The position numbers were made by a program, and so were the translations under genes. From Epiperipatus broadwayi (lineage: Eukaryota; Onychophora; Udeonychophora; Euonychophora; Peripatidae): DNA of 64,000 nt. The DNA is taken from positions 1,517,001 to 1,581,000 of the forward strand of contig JAQFVV010006306.1 in NCBI GenBank assembly GCA_028023455.1, written 5' to 3'. The notes beneath the pieces are model-generated. The model searched no databases and was not told the DNA's origin. It worked only from the letters and a program-made list of their open reading frames with translations. Positions 33,370-45,364 of this stretch are shown in pieces (the first letter of the stretch is position 1; each line of letters starts with the position of its first letter).

Positions 33370-33620
33370 TCTGCAATATATGTATTGTAGATGGACAATT
33401 AAAATCTTAAACTGGATTCCAAGAGATTATAAAAGACCCAGAAAGAGACCACATGTGAGATGGATGGATGAAATAAGAAAGTGTGCAGGGGTGATGTGGA
33501 GAAGAGAAGCTAAAGATCGGAGAAGATGGATTGAACTTGAAGGGACCTTCATCTTGCAATGGATTGATAATGGTTGATGATAATGATATTGTAATACTAT
33601 AGAAAATTAGGATCATCATC
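33370..33620 (+). pseudogene. LINE 3' end (RTE/CR1-like C-terminus)
   Basis: The open frame reads WTIKILNWIPRDYKRPRKRP, HVRWMDEIRKCAGVMWRREA and KDRRRWIELEG. This matches the R-P-x-x-R-P-x-x-R-W-x-D-x-I segment and the DR-x-x-W box near the end of many LINE proteins. A GATGATAATGAT and ATCATCATCATCAA tail follows. A second copy lies at 48630-48880. Confidence 0.75.
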
Positions 33621-34474
33621 ATCAACCTCAAATAAACAAAAGTTACTAGAAAATTTAAATATTAAATATGAAAGGAATAACTATGAGGAATGAGAGATCA
33701 GCACCAACTAATTATAAGTAACTAAGTAAGTGATTGTAAGTTCCCCACCATTATCCAAAACCAATAATCATTCATCATCAAGAATGATCAAAATACTATA
33801 AATCAACAGTCAATCTTGTGACTGGATTTGAAATGGGTCTACTATAGACCAGGCTAATTATTTAGCCCTTGCCAAACTTAAGACAGCAATGCAACAGAAA
33901 AATTTGGATGCACAATCTTAAGTGCTAATCCATAAGAATATAACAATAAAAAAGTGTTGGGATACTATGACATTCTGATCATCATCAATGCTCTGGCTAT
34001 TTATTAGCATTAATGTACTGGACAGCTATAAACATAATTTCTAAATAAATAATTAAAATGAAATGTAGTGCATGGACTATGAAGGATATCCTGTTTGTTC
34101 CAAACAGGATCATCATCAACTTGATGTTTATAAACACTACATATAAACCCCTTTTATATAACAGACCATTGCATATGAATGCAGCTCTGACAGAAAAAGT
34201 TCTATAGTTCTTACTGTGATGAAGATATATAATACAACTTATAATAATTAATATTTTAGGATTAAATAAATTCACTGGAATAATTTTCACTATCAATTTA
34301 TTAATAACAAAATAAAATTAAAGTCTGCTGAATAGGGCTTTACATATAAATTAATCCTTCTGATTATGATTAATTCAAAAATAAATTACACTGTGATTTA
34401 CAAAACATAAAACAAACCTAAATATAAGCACACAGAAAGGTGGTGTAATAATTTATGAACATATTTGAATTGTC
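33621..34474. other. AT-rich DNA, nothing recognised
   Basis: Short ATCATCATCA runs occur near 34108. No gene or repeat family recognised. Confidence 0.45.
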
Positions 34475-35386
34475 ATAAATCTATAAATAGTAATATTAGC
34501 GATTAAGCCGATGCACATGCATTTTAAAGATAAATTATAAATGAATACTCTCAATTTTTCCAGACATGAGATATAGTATTTTAGAAAGAATGGAATGAAT
34601 CGCCCATTCTTTTAACCCAAAAGATTATGTATGAGCAAATATTAAGTGTGTAGAATTAAGAGTGTGAAGGTGTTACACGATCACTCTAAATTACATTTAT
34701 GTTTGAATGAAAGACACTTGCGAAATCTTTACAATTTACGAACCGTCATTCTTTAGTTGAAATTAAACATATTTAATGAGTTATTATTTTATATAGTACT
34801 ATGTTTTTTATGTAATAGTTATATTAGAAATTAAGCCAATGCACATGCACTTTAAAGGTAAATTATAAATGAATACTCTCAATTTTTCCAGACATGAGAT
34901 ATAGTATTTTAGAAAGAATGGAATGAATCTGCCCATTCTTTTAACCCAAAAGTTTATGTATGAGCAAATATTAAGTGTGTAGAATTAAGAGTGTGAAGGT
35001 GTTACACGATCACTTTAAATTACATTTATGTTTGAATGAAAGACACTTGCGAAATCTTTACAATTTACGAACCGTCATTCTTTAGTTGAAATTAAACATA
35101 TATAATGAGTTATTATTTTATATAGTACTATGTTTTTTATGTAATAGTTATATTAGCAATTAAGCCAATGCAGATGTGCTTTAATGATAAATTATAAATA
35201 AATACTCTCAATTTTTCCAGACACGAGATATAGTATTTTAGAAAGAATGGAATGAATCTAAAAATTGAACGTATTCATTTATAATTTATCTTTAAAGCGC
35301 ATGTGCATTGGCTTAATCACTAATATTACTATTACATAAAAAACATAGTGCTATATAAAATAATATCTCATTATAAATCTATAAAT
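34475..35386. repeat. AR330 array A: tandem plus inverted copies with 14-bp target duplication
   Basis: ATAAATCTATAAAT at 34475-34488 and 35373-35386 brackets the whole array. Units start at 34489, 34817 and 35146 (period 328-329), with the third cut at about 35258. The last 114 bases are an inverted partial unit. Each full unit has a hairpin: AAAGAATGG (34585-34593, 34913-34921) with CCATTCTTT (34604-34612, 34933-34941). No coding capacity. That the array is bracketed as a whole suggests insertion as one piece. Confidence 0.88.
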
Positions 35387-36002
35387 TAAGTTCATTTTTA
35401 TAATACATAATTAATGACTGATTTAGCATATATATATATGTATGGAAATATGTGCACACACTGGCATTTATATATTAAAAAAGATAAACCTAATAAACTA
35501 TATTATATTTTCCCAATACACAATTAATTCAATTTCAGCAAAACAAGATGCACATATGTATAACAACTCAGATGTGCTGCATAATCATTTAAAAATTAAC
35601 ATGTTCGAATTGCCACAAACTTATAAAAAAATTCAATTCATTTTTAAAAATATATAAAAACACATGTATAATGTGTGTATTTATAACAAAATAGATTATA
35701 TGAATTAAAATTATTAATTACCCTTTTTTATGGTAAGTAAAAAGTTTTCTTTAAAAATTATTTACTCTTGACAGTCCTTCATCAAAGACTTTTTTTTTCA
35801 GGTTACTCCTAATTAATTGTAAACATCTTTAAAAATACTCCAGAAAGTTTTTTTTCTAATCTAGAAAGGTTTTGGGAGTTTATAAAATCATCTATGAATC
35901 AATTCTTTGCTTTTAGACTTTTAATTCAAGCAAAAATTATTTACTTGCTTTACTCTTAAACTAGAAATTTTAACAATCAACATTTCCAAGGAATTATTTA
36001 AC
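35387..36002. other. AT-rich DNA, nothing recognised
   Basis: A 71-codon plus frame (35442-35657) has no recognisable motif. Confidence 0.4.
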
Positions 36003-36338
36003 AGTAATATTAGCGATTAAGCCAATGTACATGCACTTTAAAGATAAATTATAAATGAATACTCTCAATTTTTTCAGACCCAAGATATGGTATTTTAGAA
36101 AGAATGGAATGAATCACCCATTCTTTCGACCCAAACGTTTATATATAGGCAAATCTTAAGTGTATGGAAATAAGAGTGTGAAGGTGTTAAACGATCACTT
36201 TAAATTAAATTTATGTTTGAACGAATGACAATTGCGAAATCTTTACAATTTACAAACCGTTATTCTTTAGTTGAAATTAAACATATATAATGAGGTTATT
36301 TTATATAGTGCTATGTTTTTATATAATAGTAATATTTT
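36003..36338 (+). repeat. AR330 single unit
   Basis: One unit of 326 bases starting AGTAATATTAGCGATTAAGC, the same phase as array A, and followed by a second AGTAATATT. The hairpin loop reads AATGAATCAC. The downstream word is GACCCAAACGTTTATATA. Confidence 0.82.
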
Positions 36339-37539
36339 TTTCAGTATATGTAATGCTACTTACCAGCTGTACTTTATATATATGACCCAGTACCTTCATT
36401 TGTGCCTCTCTGCATGTAGATAAAACATCTATATATATATAAACTACTTTAACAAGCTGATGGAATCTCTGGTTAATCTGGTTCCTTCTAAACAGAATAC
36501 TGGCTTATTGTCATGTTTGGGAAAAGGATAATACAATAGCTGTTGACATTCAATTAGCTCCACTTAGTCTAGAATTTGATAGACTTCAGGCATACTGTCT
36601 AGTACACAATATATATGAGCTAATGAACCATAGAAAAGTTGGACCTTACTTCCATGTGAATCTAAACTATCACTGTGAATTATCAGTAGCTGGGATAATG
36701 ATTTCATGCCTTGAGTTATAACTTCATGGTCATCATGCTGTCATAATCTGTAAAACTGTAAAAACTCCCCTAATCTTTTTTTTAACCTTTTTATAGTGAG
36801 GATCGAAAAAACTAATTAAAACAAAGCTTTTCCTATCTTGACTGAAAAAAGTTTTAGACTCTTGTCAATTTTCCTTACTTTTAAAAACAACTTTATAGGA
36901 TTAAGATATATTATACAAACTTTAATTTTAAAAAAATTTAATCTAATCAAAACAGATCACTGAATTTTATAATTACCAGTATATCTATCAGAACACAAAA
37001 ACATGTTTGTTTTTAATTTCAAAATCAGAATTAATAATATATTAATTAGATCTTTTAAATGTTTAATTTATAATATTTTTTTTTAAAATTCAAAATTATT
37101 CAATCCTTAACTGTTATTCGAATGCAATATAGAAAATATCAACAAAATTTTTTTGTGTGTTTATTTCTACTTTTAGTTTCAACTTTGTATATATACATGC
37201 ACACACTACTATGTTGTTGTATGCCATCAGACACATAACTGTCTCAATTGTAACAAAAACCAGGTTTAAACCCTGATACAGGAGCTGGCTACTTATCATG
37301 AAACCTCACTTAAATTTGCCACATATGTATATGCGTGGTCAACATATAACCAATATACATATATACGGAAAGATATTTTCTTTTTTAAAAAATTGTAGAT
37401 ATTATGAGAAGACATTAAAATTAAAAATAAATAATTCGTGTTAATAATACATAAAATCTAATTTGGAAATCTGCTGAACTCGAACATTTTTTTATTATCA
37501 CTGTAATAAATCTGGAATTTGGAGGTAAAGATGCTTTTT
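36339..37539. other. AT-rich DNA, nothing recognised
   Basis: Mixed AT-rich sequence with short TA runs near 36430. No motif recognised in the short frames. Confidence 0.45.
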
Positions 37540-37800
37540 GTAAAACTATGCAACTATCAGGCTAGCGGCATGCCTACTACATGCCTTATGGATCACCAGG
37601 TGCCAGCATACCTTCAGACAAGGACATAGTGATCCTTGGAGAACTTTTAAAACAATAATAACAAGCATGAAGAACAGAGATCGACTCCTTGTGCCAGAGC
37701 ATCTCTTTGTAGACACATGGGCACAGATCATCATGTATGATGATGAGATGACATCTCAGACTACTGCAGTAAATGTTATGACAATACCACACAGATTGAT
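37540..37800 (-). other. Unassigned segment, possible repeat relic
   Basis: Two overlapping minus frames (37546-37734 and 37586-37792) are Cys-rich (DLCPCVYKEMLWHKE, SSPRITMSLSEGMLAPGDP). The composition is coding-like but I recognise no family. Confidence 0.25.
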
Positions 37801-40549
37801 TGCAAAACTTTAACTTCTATATGAAACTATTATAATTATCAAATGTAGCTACCTGACACTGTAAATTTTTTCTTAATAAAATAAAAAAGATGCTTTCTGT
37901 ATATATTTTTTGTTTTGTTTATTCATCTTTCTACTGTTATATCTCCAAATTCTTGGAAAATCTACATTTACTGTAAAAGGTTATTTTTTCTGCTTTTGTT
38001 CAAAATTTGTAATCGGACAAAAATGGATGTAAGTGTACAAAAATAGTTTTTGGTCAAAGCTAATAAACATCAGAAATAATTTTATTTTAAACCAATCTGA
38101 TAAATAGTAAGAATGTGAAGTAAAATATTTTCAGATTGAAAATCAACTGTGTGCCAAAATATTTGTATTTTTTGTTTGTTTAATTGAATTAAAGAAATGG
38201 AAGAAAAAGAAAGAAGATTCAAGAAGAAAATTTATGACATCTGGATAAGCAGAGGAGGGTATAAAAAGGACAGAAAAAAATAGGATTATTAAGTTGCAAA
38301 AGGGACAAATCAGTAAAATAAGTGATATGAATAGAGTGGAGTAAAGCTAAAGCATGTTGAGCTCCTACTTAGTGCCCCATAACTGTAAATCATTGGAGCC
38401 CTACTGCCTTCCTATCACCATCAAATACTTCTGACAACTATAGAAATCTTAAATGTGACTCTCAACTGAAGAATGGACACCTAGAAAAGAAAGAGTGAAC
38501 TGTTCAAAATAATGAATATGGCCGGTTGTCTAAATGTGAGCTTACTGACATGTAGTAATCTTATTCGTTCCTGGGAACGAAGGTATTATTTTGTTTTATA
38601 TATATATCTTTTAATGTTTTATATCTCTCAAATATGTCTTAAATGTAATAAAAAATTTAAACATAGTATGTTAATCATTATATTTAAATTATTCAAGCAT
38701 ATTGTACCAATATTGAATGTTAGGAAATCAATAAATAAAAATTTTTTAATGTACATCTTCTCATAAGATATATGTAATTATTTTTATAGTTATAATCATT
38801 TACTTACTTGTACTATGCATATGTGTGCGGATTTTGGCCAAATTTATACAACTAGTAATATAGAGAGTTTATAAAGTAAATAATTACTTTTGATTGAGGA
38901 AATAACAAATTCCAATAAATTTAGAATTAGATCTTATTAGTCTATTTTACAGAAAGATACAGGAAATAAATTTTATATGTATCAAAATTTACTCAAATGA
39001 AATTGTCATACCTTCTTACTCATGAACGATCTACGTGCTCCAATGGTGCCATCCCCTCCACCCTCTGAAATACTGAGAACAGGTTGGGCAAATGTCATAA
39101 ATGAATATATGAGGCATTAACATGTAAATATTACCAGTGTAATCCTTAATGTATCCAGTAGATTGGCACGTGAGATTGATAAGTCAATGCTCATAAATAT
39201 ACTAGGGACAATTAAATACATCTATCTTAAGAGATTTATTTTATCAGGGTAGATCTATTATCTGTATTGTACCTCCCATTAAGTTTTTATTATTATTTTT
39301 TGTGATTAATAAAATGAGTAGTAAATTCATATCATTAAATGGTGTGAACCAAGAATTTGTTTACACACAGGTTTTATGGCGACTATATGTCTATCACTAG
39401 ATAGATTAAAGGGAAAAAAATAAATTTTATACATTAAACAGGGGATATGACCATTACACAATATATATATATATATATATATTGTAATGGTAATTGCCCA
39501 GACAATTAGTAATAAGCAACTTAATAATAAATGAAAAAATACAATATTTGCAAATTAATTTTTGGCTAAAGGAATTTAAAGATAATTAATGGGTGACCAT
39601 GTACATGGTGAAGTGACTACATACATCTTATTTTTATTTGACAAAACTATAATAGTCACAAGCAATGATCAAATTGAACATATATAAAAACAAGTTTCCA
39701 TGCAGATTCATTTATATTTCCTGATCGTTAGCTCATCCACCTATACTTTAGTACATTAACAAAATAAATAATCAGCTTGGATTTCAGATGAGAAATGACA
39801 AACAACAAAATTAACTTTAATTAACAAATAAAATTATATGATAATAAAAAAATCTATTTTACATATTTACACTTAAAAAATTGTATGATGATCTTGTGTG
39901 AGAGGGGAAAAAACATTGTAGATTACAATAACTCAATGAGAATAGCTATAGAAAGTTCAGTTAATTACCTTAATGTCTTTGTGAGCTCACATATATTTTT
40001 GTCTCTGTAAATGTGGGAATATAGCTATTAATCATTAATTTTAATGACTTTTAGCAATATTAGCATTTTACCTTCTTTTGGTTCATTCCTTGGCAGTTTT
40101 TCTATGAGGTTTTTTATTCAATTTTCCCCTAAGCATTTAAAATAGGTAGATTGTCAAATTAATTATAGAAGTACATTTCTATGGGATAATCATTTTAGAT
40201 GGCTAGTTTTCTTCTTGTAACAAGGAAATGTCAAATATTTCTTTAGCATTAAATAGTGATGAATAGATTGACAAGATTAAAGTTAATCTTAAGACAGTTT
40301 TTTGTTAACAGCTCCATATTCAGCTACAATGCTGTAAAGATCAAGGAAAGCATCCTGGAGGGTTTTCTACTCCGTAAAATACATGATATTCACTTAAATA
40401 ATCCTTACAAATTTTATTAACTTCTATATAATAAAAGACACGATGAAGAAGTAACAACTGTTCCCACCCTTCTTGGAAATGCAGATGATTTTAATGTTTT
40501 TATTTTTCCCCAGTCATTTGTGACTGTTTTCTATAGCAATGTTTCCTTT
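37801..40549. other. AT-rich DNA with a small hairpin
   Basis: A TA-rich hairpin, ACCATTACACAATATA to TATATTGTAATGGT, lies at 39450-39492. A less AT-rich patch at 39000-39190 is unassigned. No gene seen. Confidence 0.4.
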
Positions 40550-40775
40550 ATTTAAAATAGTATTCTCAGATCCAACTTCACTGATGAAGGCTATAAGCTA
40601 GAAATTAATCTGGGAATATTGCATGGGTAGGCATAAGATAGGGACTTTCATGCACAAACCTTCTAGAATCCATTGATTGCTAAGGCTTGCACTGAATGGC
40701 ACTACTGTATGAAGACAATTGCTACTGATTTAACTGCTTGTGTAAGCAAAAGAAATGGTGATCATGTGATTTTTA
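40550..40775 (+). mobile_element. FB1 element, 5' truncated
   Basis: Lacks arm 1. It begins with CTCAGATCCAAC just before the ribozyme and runs through the body (GATAGGGACTTTCATGCAC) to the tail CTGCTTGTGTAAGC and GGTGATCATGTGAT. Loss from one end with an intact tail resembles 5' truncation by reverse transcription. Confidence 0.8.
40568..40622 (+). ncRNA. Hammerhead ribozyme type I in FB1, compensated stem III
   Basis: CUGAUGA 40581-40587; stem II GGCU/AGCU; GAAA 40601-40604; stem III AU/AU around UA, where other FB1 copies have AC/GU, so the second pair changed from C-G to U-A on both sides; C17 follows U16.1 (AUC). The core is intact. Stem I is weak (UUCA with UGGG). Confidence 0.65.
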
Positions 40776-40854
40776 GTAGTTTAATAAATAGTTAATAGAA
40801 AGCTTTATGTTTTAAAAACATTAAATAATAATGTTTTTTTGAAGGTTTGTGATG

Positions 40855-41160
40855 ATGGCAGGATGGCTCAGTTGGTTAGGGCATTACCTTAAAATTCAAT
40901 AATCAAGAATCTAAGGACCCAGGTTCGAATCCCATGCTAGTACTGTTATTGGTCAGGCCAGAAACACCTGAAGAGGGGGGAGAATACCTCTCAAAACATT
41001 GTGCATATATTAACCTGTCTGCTGTGATATTACTAACAGTTAGTGCATATACTAATCTGTTTGCTGTGATATTACTAACAGTTGTTTGCTGTGATATTAC
41101 TGACAGTCGGTGCATATACTAACCTGTTTGCTGTGATATTACTAACAGTTGAATGCATTT
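40855..41160 (+). mobile_element. Second tRNA-derived SINE with a minisatellite tail
   Basis: Perfect pol III boxes: A box TGGCTCAGTTGG (40864-40875) and B box GGTTCGAATCC (40922-40932). A body follows with CAGAAACACCTGAAG. From 41002 a unit of about 41 bases (GCATATACTAACCTGTTTGC) is repeated about three and a half times up to 41150. A short related frame on each strand is only the repeat. Confidence 0.85.
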
Positions 41161-41952
41161 GGAATATTTAAATAAAATTAAACTTTTCTAAAGACATTTA
41201 ACACACATATTAGATGATGGAAATAGTCCACTATAAAAATACAATTAAATAATAATAAATTGCAAAAACCCTTTCAATTACTAGCATATAATCATTATAA
41301 ACGGCTGTCACTTACAAAATAAATGCAATTAACCCTCATAATTGCACTATATTGTATTATCTCAAGCATGTTTCATAAATTTCCACATTAGCAATATGTC
41401 TACTGAGAATTATTTTCTCTATTAATAAAAATATTGTCATATTTTTTATTATTATTTTTGCACGCAATACTTTTAATTTATCTAAATCAAATTTATTTAT
41501 TATTTAATGCTTTTTTGAAACTTGCAAGCTTATTATAATTCTTGCATTTATTACACACTCACACACATGCATATATAGTATAACAATCGATAGAATAGGC
41601 TAGTGTAGCATCATATATATAGAAAGATAGATTTTTGTCCAAATTGATGAATTATCCTGGTATCCATTATCTTAATAGCAAACTGAAATTAAAATATACT
41701 ATAACTATCTGGTAATAATATACTATTCATAATATTTCAAAGTAATCCAGGATAATTATTCTCATTTTGAAAAGAGCTGTCTCCTTGACCGAAAGCAAAT
41801 AAAAGCAGGTAGATATAGCAATGGAAAAGCATTTAAACTTATTAAATCTTAGCCCTATTTTTATTGCAATAAGAAAAAGGCTGACACATTTTAAATCAAT
41901 AATTTATTAACAAATGTAACTATTAAATAACTAAATGTGTGGTTTATATATG
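41161..41952. other. AT-rich DNA, nothing recognised
   Basis: Short CA runs near 41555. No gene or repeat family recognised. Confidence 0.45.
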
Positions 41953-42246
41953 TAATAAGATAAGATATTTTACGGTAATATCTCCACACTAAAACTCAAT
42001 ATATATTTATTTATATTATTCTATTTATTTCTATACTTAGGGCTTTCGAAGGAACGATGCCTTCATTTTCAAAGCTATAGATAGTTAGTTCTAATAATGA
42101 TGTTCAATTTATTTTAAAACCAACAAATGCAAATTATTCAAATCAGGTCTGCCATTTCTTCGAGATTGCGTAAAACGTGTCTCTTTTATTTAACGAGTTT
42201 TCATCTAAATTAATGAAATATTACCGTAAAATATCTTATCTTATTA
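41953..42246. mobile_element. MITE-like element with 30-bp terminal inverted repeats
   Basis: TAATAAGATAAGATATTTTA at 41953 is mirrored by TAAAATATCTTATCTTATTA ending at 42246, and the match continues inward through CGGTAATAT. The 230-bp interior has CTTTCGAAGGAACG and no coding. TA-rich flanks hide the target duplication. Confidence 0.82.
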
Positions 42247-42409
42247 ACAAATATAAAATTAAATATTGAACATATAAAGAAGATTATTATTTTACAAAGT
42301 AGATTCCCTCCAACAAATTATAAGTTTAAAATGGACAAAATTTTAATTAAACTAATTTTAATTACAATGGATATAATTATGAATTTATGAACATTATACT
42401 TATTTTATT

Positions 42410-42530
42410 TTATAAATACAATTTATCCAAACCACTTTGAACACTGTTTAGAAAAACTCTTTATTTTTACATATGTGCATACACCTATGTTTCGACTGTC
42501 CTGCAGTCTTCTTCAGAGCCAGTTCACTTT
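42410..42530 (-). ncRNA. Penelope-like tail with hammerhead-like fold
   Basis: Minus strand: CUGAAGA (42516-42510), an extra A, stem II GACUG/CAGUC with loop CAGGA, GAAAC (42493-42489), then a possible stem III ACA/UGU around UAGG and A at position 17. An AATAAAGAG signal follows. The extra A in stem II is shared with the copies at 55 kb. It belongs to the same family as the GIY-YIG remnant tail at 20345. Confidence 0.6.
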
Positions 42531-43338
42531 AATCTCTTAAATCTTTATTTGACCTATTTAATCAAGACAAACAATCAAATTACCGTATTGCAAATTTTAT
42601 TTACATCTTTTCTTTGTAGAATATTGAAATCTAATATAAAAGAAAAACAATAATCACTAATTACATTATAAAATAATATTCATTATTACTTACCATTTCT
42701 TTTTGAAAGTAAATGGCGAATGTGTTATGCTTTTATGATATGATTAATGATAATGTTAAATAAAAACAATAATATATTTAAAAAAAATCATTTATAAACT
42801 TAACTGTCTTGGAAATAAAATAAAAAAATTATTTATAAAATTTTATAAACGATTTATTTTATGAATGAACAAAATATATAGATAAAAATTAATCTTATTA
42901 CTATTTGTTATGAATATTAAATTATTAATAGCTGGCTGGTAAATACACAGTAAAGATTTTTCTATGGTCTGACAAAAGTTATTGGTAGCTCTCAGCTAAT
43001 GGTTTGATAGCATGTTTATCTCACCATATCAATAATCATATGGGGTTCGTATAATAAATATGATACTAATGAGAATTTTAAAGTTTTACTTAACTATTAT
43101 AGTTGCATAAATGTAAAGCAGGAATTACAAGTTAAGTTTATACATGTGGTCTGCAACTCGCCATATCACATTATAAAAAATTATTATCAATAAAAAATAT
43201 ATAAATAACTATAATAATCAATAAAGCAAGTCATAGTATTTACAAAAATGCAATATAGAGAGTATACCAATAGCTCAAACAAGCTCTTATTAATAAGTGC
43301 GGTAAAAGAAAACATTTAAAATCTTTATCTGGAATATT
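42531..43338. other. AT-rich DNA, nothing recognised
   Basis: No gene or repeat family recognised. Confidence 0.45.
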
Positions 43339-43400
43339 CTTATCCCCAGACCAATTGGTTCCGAGCTTATGGCTCACCTCAGTGAGGAGCTAGAACATTC
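43339..43400 (-). ncRNA. FB1-related hammerhead-like motif, different stem II
   Basis: Minus strand: stem I CUCCUCA with UGGGGA as in FB1, then CUGAGGU, stem II GAGC/GCUC with loop CAUAA, GGAA, stem III ACC/GGU around AAUU, C17. Stem II and stem III differ from FB1 but pair perfectly. Two core positions (A9 and A13) are changed, so cleavage is doubtful. It looks like an older relative of FB1. Confidence 0.5.
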
Positions 43401-43536
43401 AGACACTAGATCTAAAATATTAACTAAAAATCCAGCACTTATTTAAAACGTATTGTTTGTTTAGTAAACTTACCATTAGCAGCTTACTTTAGAAAAATTC
43501 TCTTTAAACATAATAGTTTTTACTTTCCATCTATGC

Positions 43537-43712
43537 AACATATGAAATAAACAAGGCAAAACTCTCCATACAGTAGTGCCACTCTGTGCCAACCAGAGTA
43601 ATCAATGGATTCCAGAAGGCTTGTGCATAAATTCCCTATCTAGTGCCTACTCATCCAATATCTCCAGCCTGTGCTAGTATAAGAGATGGTGATCATGTGA
43701 ACATATGAAATA
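43537..43712 (+). mobile_element. FB1 element, single-arm copy with 13-bp target duplication
   Basis: AACATATGAAATA at 43537-43549 and 43700-43712 is a perfect duplication. The 150-bp element has head AACAAGGCAAAACTCTCC, one arm and the tail TAAGAGATGGTGATCATGTG. It defines both ends of the FB1 family. Confidence 0.92.
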
Positions 43713-43849
43713 TATATGAATCTACATTTTGTATAAGAGAAAAATATTATAAATCTCCTATTAATTTACTAAAGATAAAATAAATATTTTCTGTTTAACT
43801 TCCATTGAACTTCATTAAAAAAATATTTATCTTTTGTTCCAAAAGAAGT

Positions 43850-44230
43850 TTATTGTGCCTCATCACCAAGTGCTGTGAGGCCAAAGTCAAACTTTACAAT
43901 ATATTAACATAGGCAAAGAACAATGGCATAGACAGTCTGTGTGGAGGGTCCCCAACCAAATGAGATATCTCATAAAGACTCCGCACATCTGCCCAGAGAC
44001 CCCACACACACACAAACCACCATCCAAGTTAAAAAATTATAAAACAACTTTTACAGACTAAAAATTCCATAAATTACATTGGCCAGATTATAATTACATT
44101 ACAATTGGAAAGTTGCACTATAAATGGACTGATTGTTATAAAAGTTTAATATATGTCTGGACCAGCAGGGACTTCACTCCATCACGTGTGTGTCCGGATT
44201 ACAAATCATATCACTTCAAATGTACATGAA
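43850..44230. other. Unassigned segment of higher complexity
   Basis: Less AT-rich sequence with GGGTCCCCAACC and CACACACACA. On the minus strand it ends CACAATAAACTTCTTTTGG, with an AATAAA signal, as a transcript end might. No reading frame is recognised, so it could be an old processed insertion or a repeat. Confidence 0.25.
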
Positions 44231-44584
44231 ATACATTTATTCAAACAATTTCAAAACCTAAACACAATATGATTTTAATATTTACAAAAATTGTAAGACT
44301 ATTCTTCATCCTTTTTTGTCAAATATTCACTTATACATCATTCTTATTTTTATGAAGCAAATTATGTCATAAAAATAAAACTTATTACATATCTATTAAT
44401 AATTTTGAACATCACAATCTATAAATGCTTAATGCTATTAGATTCACATGTACATTTCATGTAAATTAAATATTGTTTACCTCAATATTTATTAATAATT
44501 AAATAAAAGTGTATCGATATGTTATATTAAAATTAAATAAAAATGATGATTCCAATATTGACTGTCTTCCTTAATAAGTGCTTT
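44231..44584. other. AT-rich DNA, nothing recognised
   Basis: No gene or repeat family recognised. Confidence 0.45.
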
Positions 44585-44965
44585 TTTGTAGTCACGTGAC
44601 CTGAGTTCTAATTTTTTTACAATTTTGGCTTTCTTTTTTATTATTATGTGATCTCAGATCTATTTTGTAAAGTTTTGCTTGACCAGAGTTCTATATCTGT
44701 TGCTTTCAATTGATATTATAGTCACATGACCCAAGTTTTAAATTTTTTATGTTTTGGCTTTTTTTTTATTATGCGATCTCAGACCGTTTTGCTTGACCAA
44801 ATTTCTAAATTTTTTACATTTTGGCTTTTTTTTAAATTAGTTCTAAATTTCTGATTTCAATGCGTGTTGCTTTTAATTGATATTATAGTCACATGACCCA
44901 AGTTGTAAATATGTTATGTTTTGGCTTTTTTTTTTCAAATTAGTCACGTGACTCGAGTTCTAAAT
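44585..44965 (+). repeat. Imperfect tandem repeat with E-box-like words
   Basis: TAGTCACGTGACC or TAGTCACATGACCC occurs near 44591, 44720, 44890 and 44943. It is followed each time by AGTTCTAAA-like text and TTTTGGCTTTTTTT. Unit length varies between about 55 and 170. Confidence 0.7.
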
Positions 44966-45364
44966 GTTTTGCATTTCCATGTACTTTTTTATCACTTAGA
45001 TGTGTCAGATGATGTTTTTGGTCATTTTTGAAATTCAAAATGGCAGAGATCATGTACTAAAAGTGCATCTCTTAATGTTATAAATAATGAAACTATTTTA
45101 TTGCACATTTATGCTTTTATAAATTTATATACTATAGTATCAAACTAAATTACATTTAAAATATATGTTATAAATTTTGAATAATTAATAAATAAAACTA
45201 GAAATAAAAATTTATTCTTATCATAAAACTTATTTTGATATATCATAAATAATTTCATAAATTCAAACAATTCAAAAAATTTAAAAATCTTGATTTAGAT
45301 ATGTAGTCCAAAAACATAGATATATATAAGCTAATAATGCTCAAGGCTTGATAGGTTTATAAGT
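44966..45364. other. AT-rich DNA, nothing recognised
   Basis: No gene or repeat family recognised. Confidence 0.45.

Noticed and set aside
34475-35386. Hammerhead ribozyme or CRISPR array in AR330
   Set aside because: No CUGANGA with GAAA was found on either strand. Units are continuous without spacers, so this is not a CRISPR.
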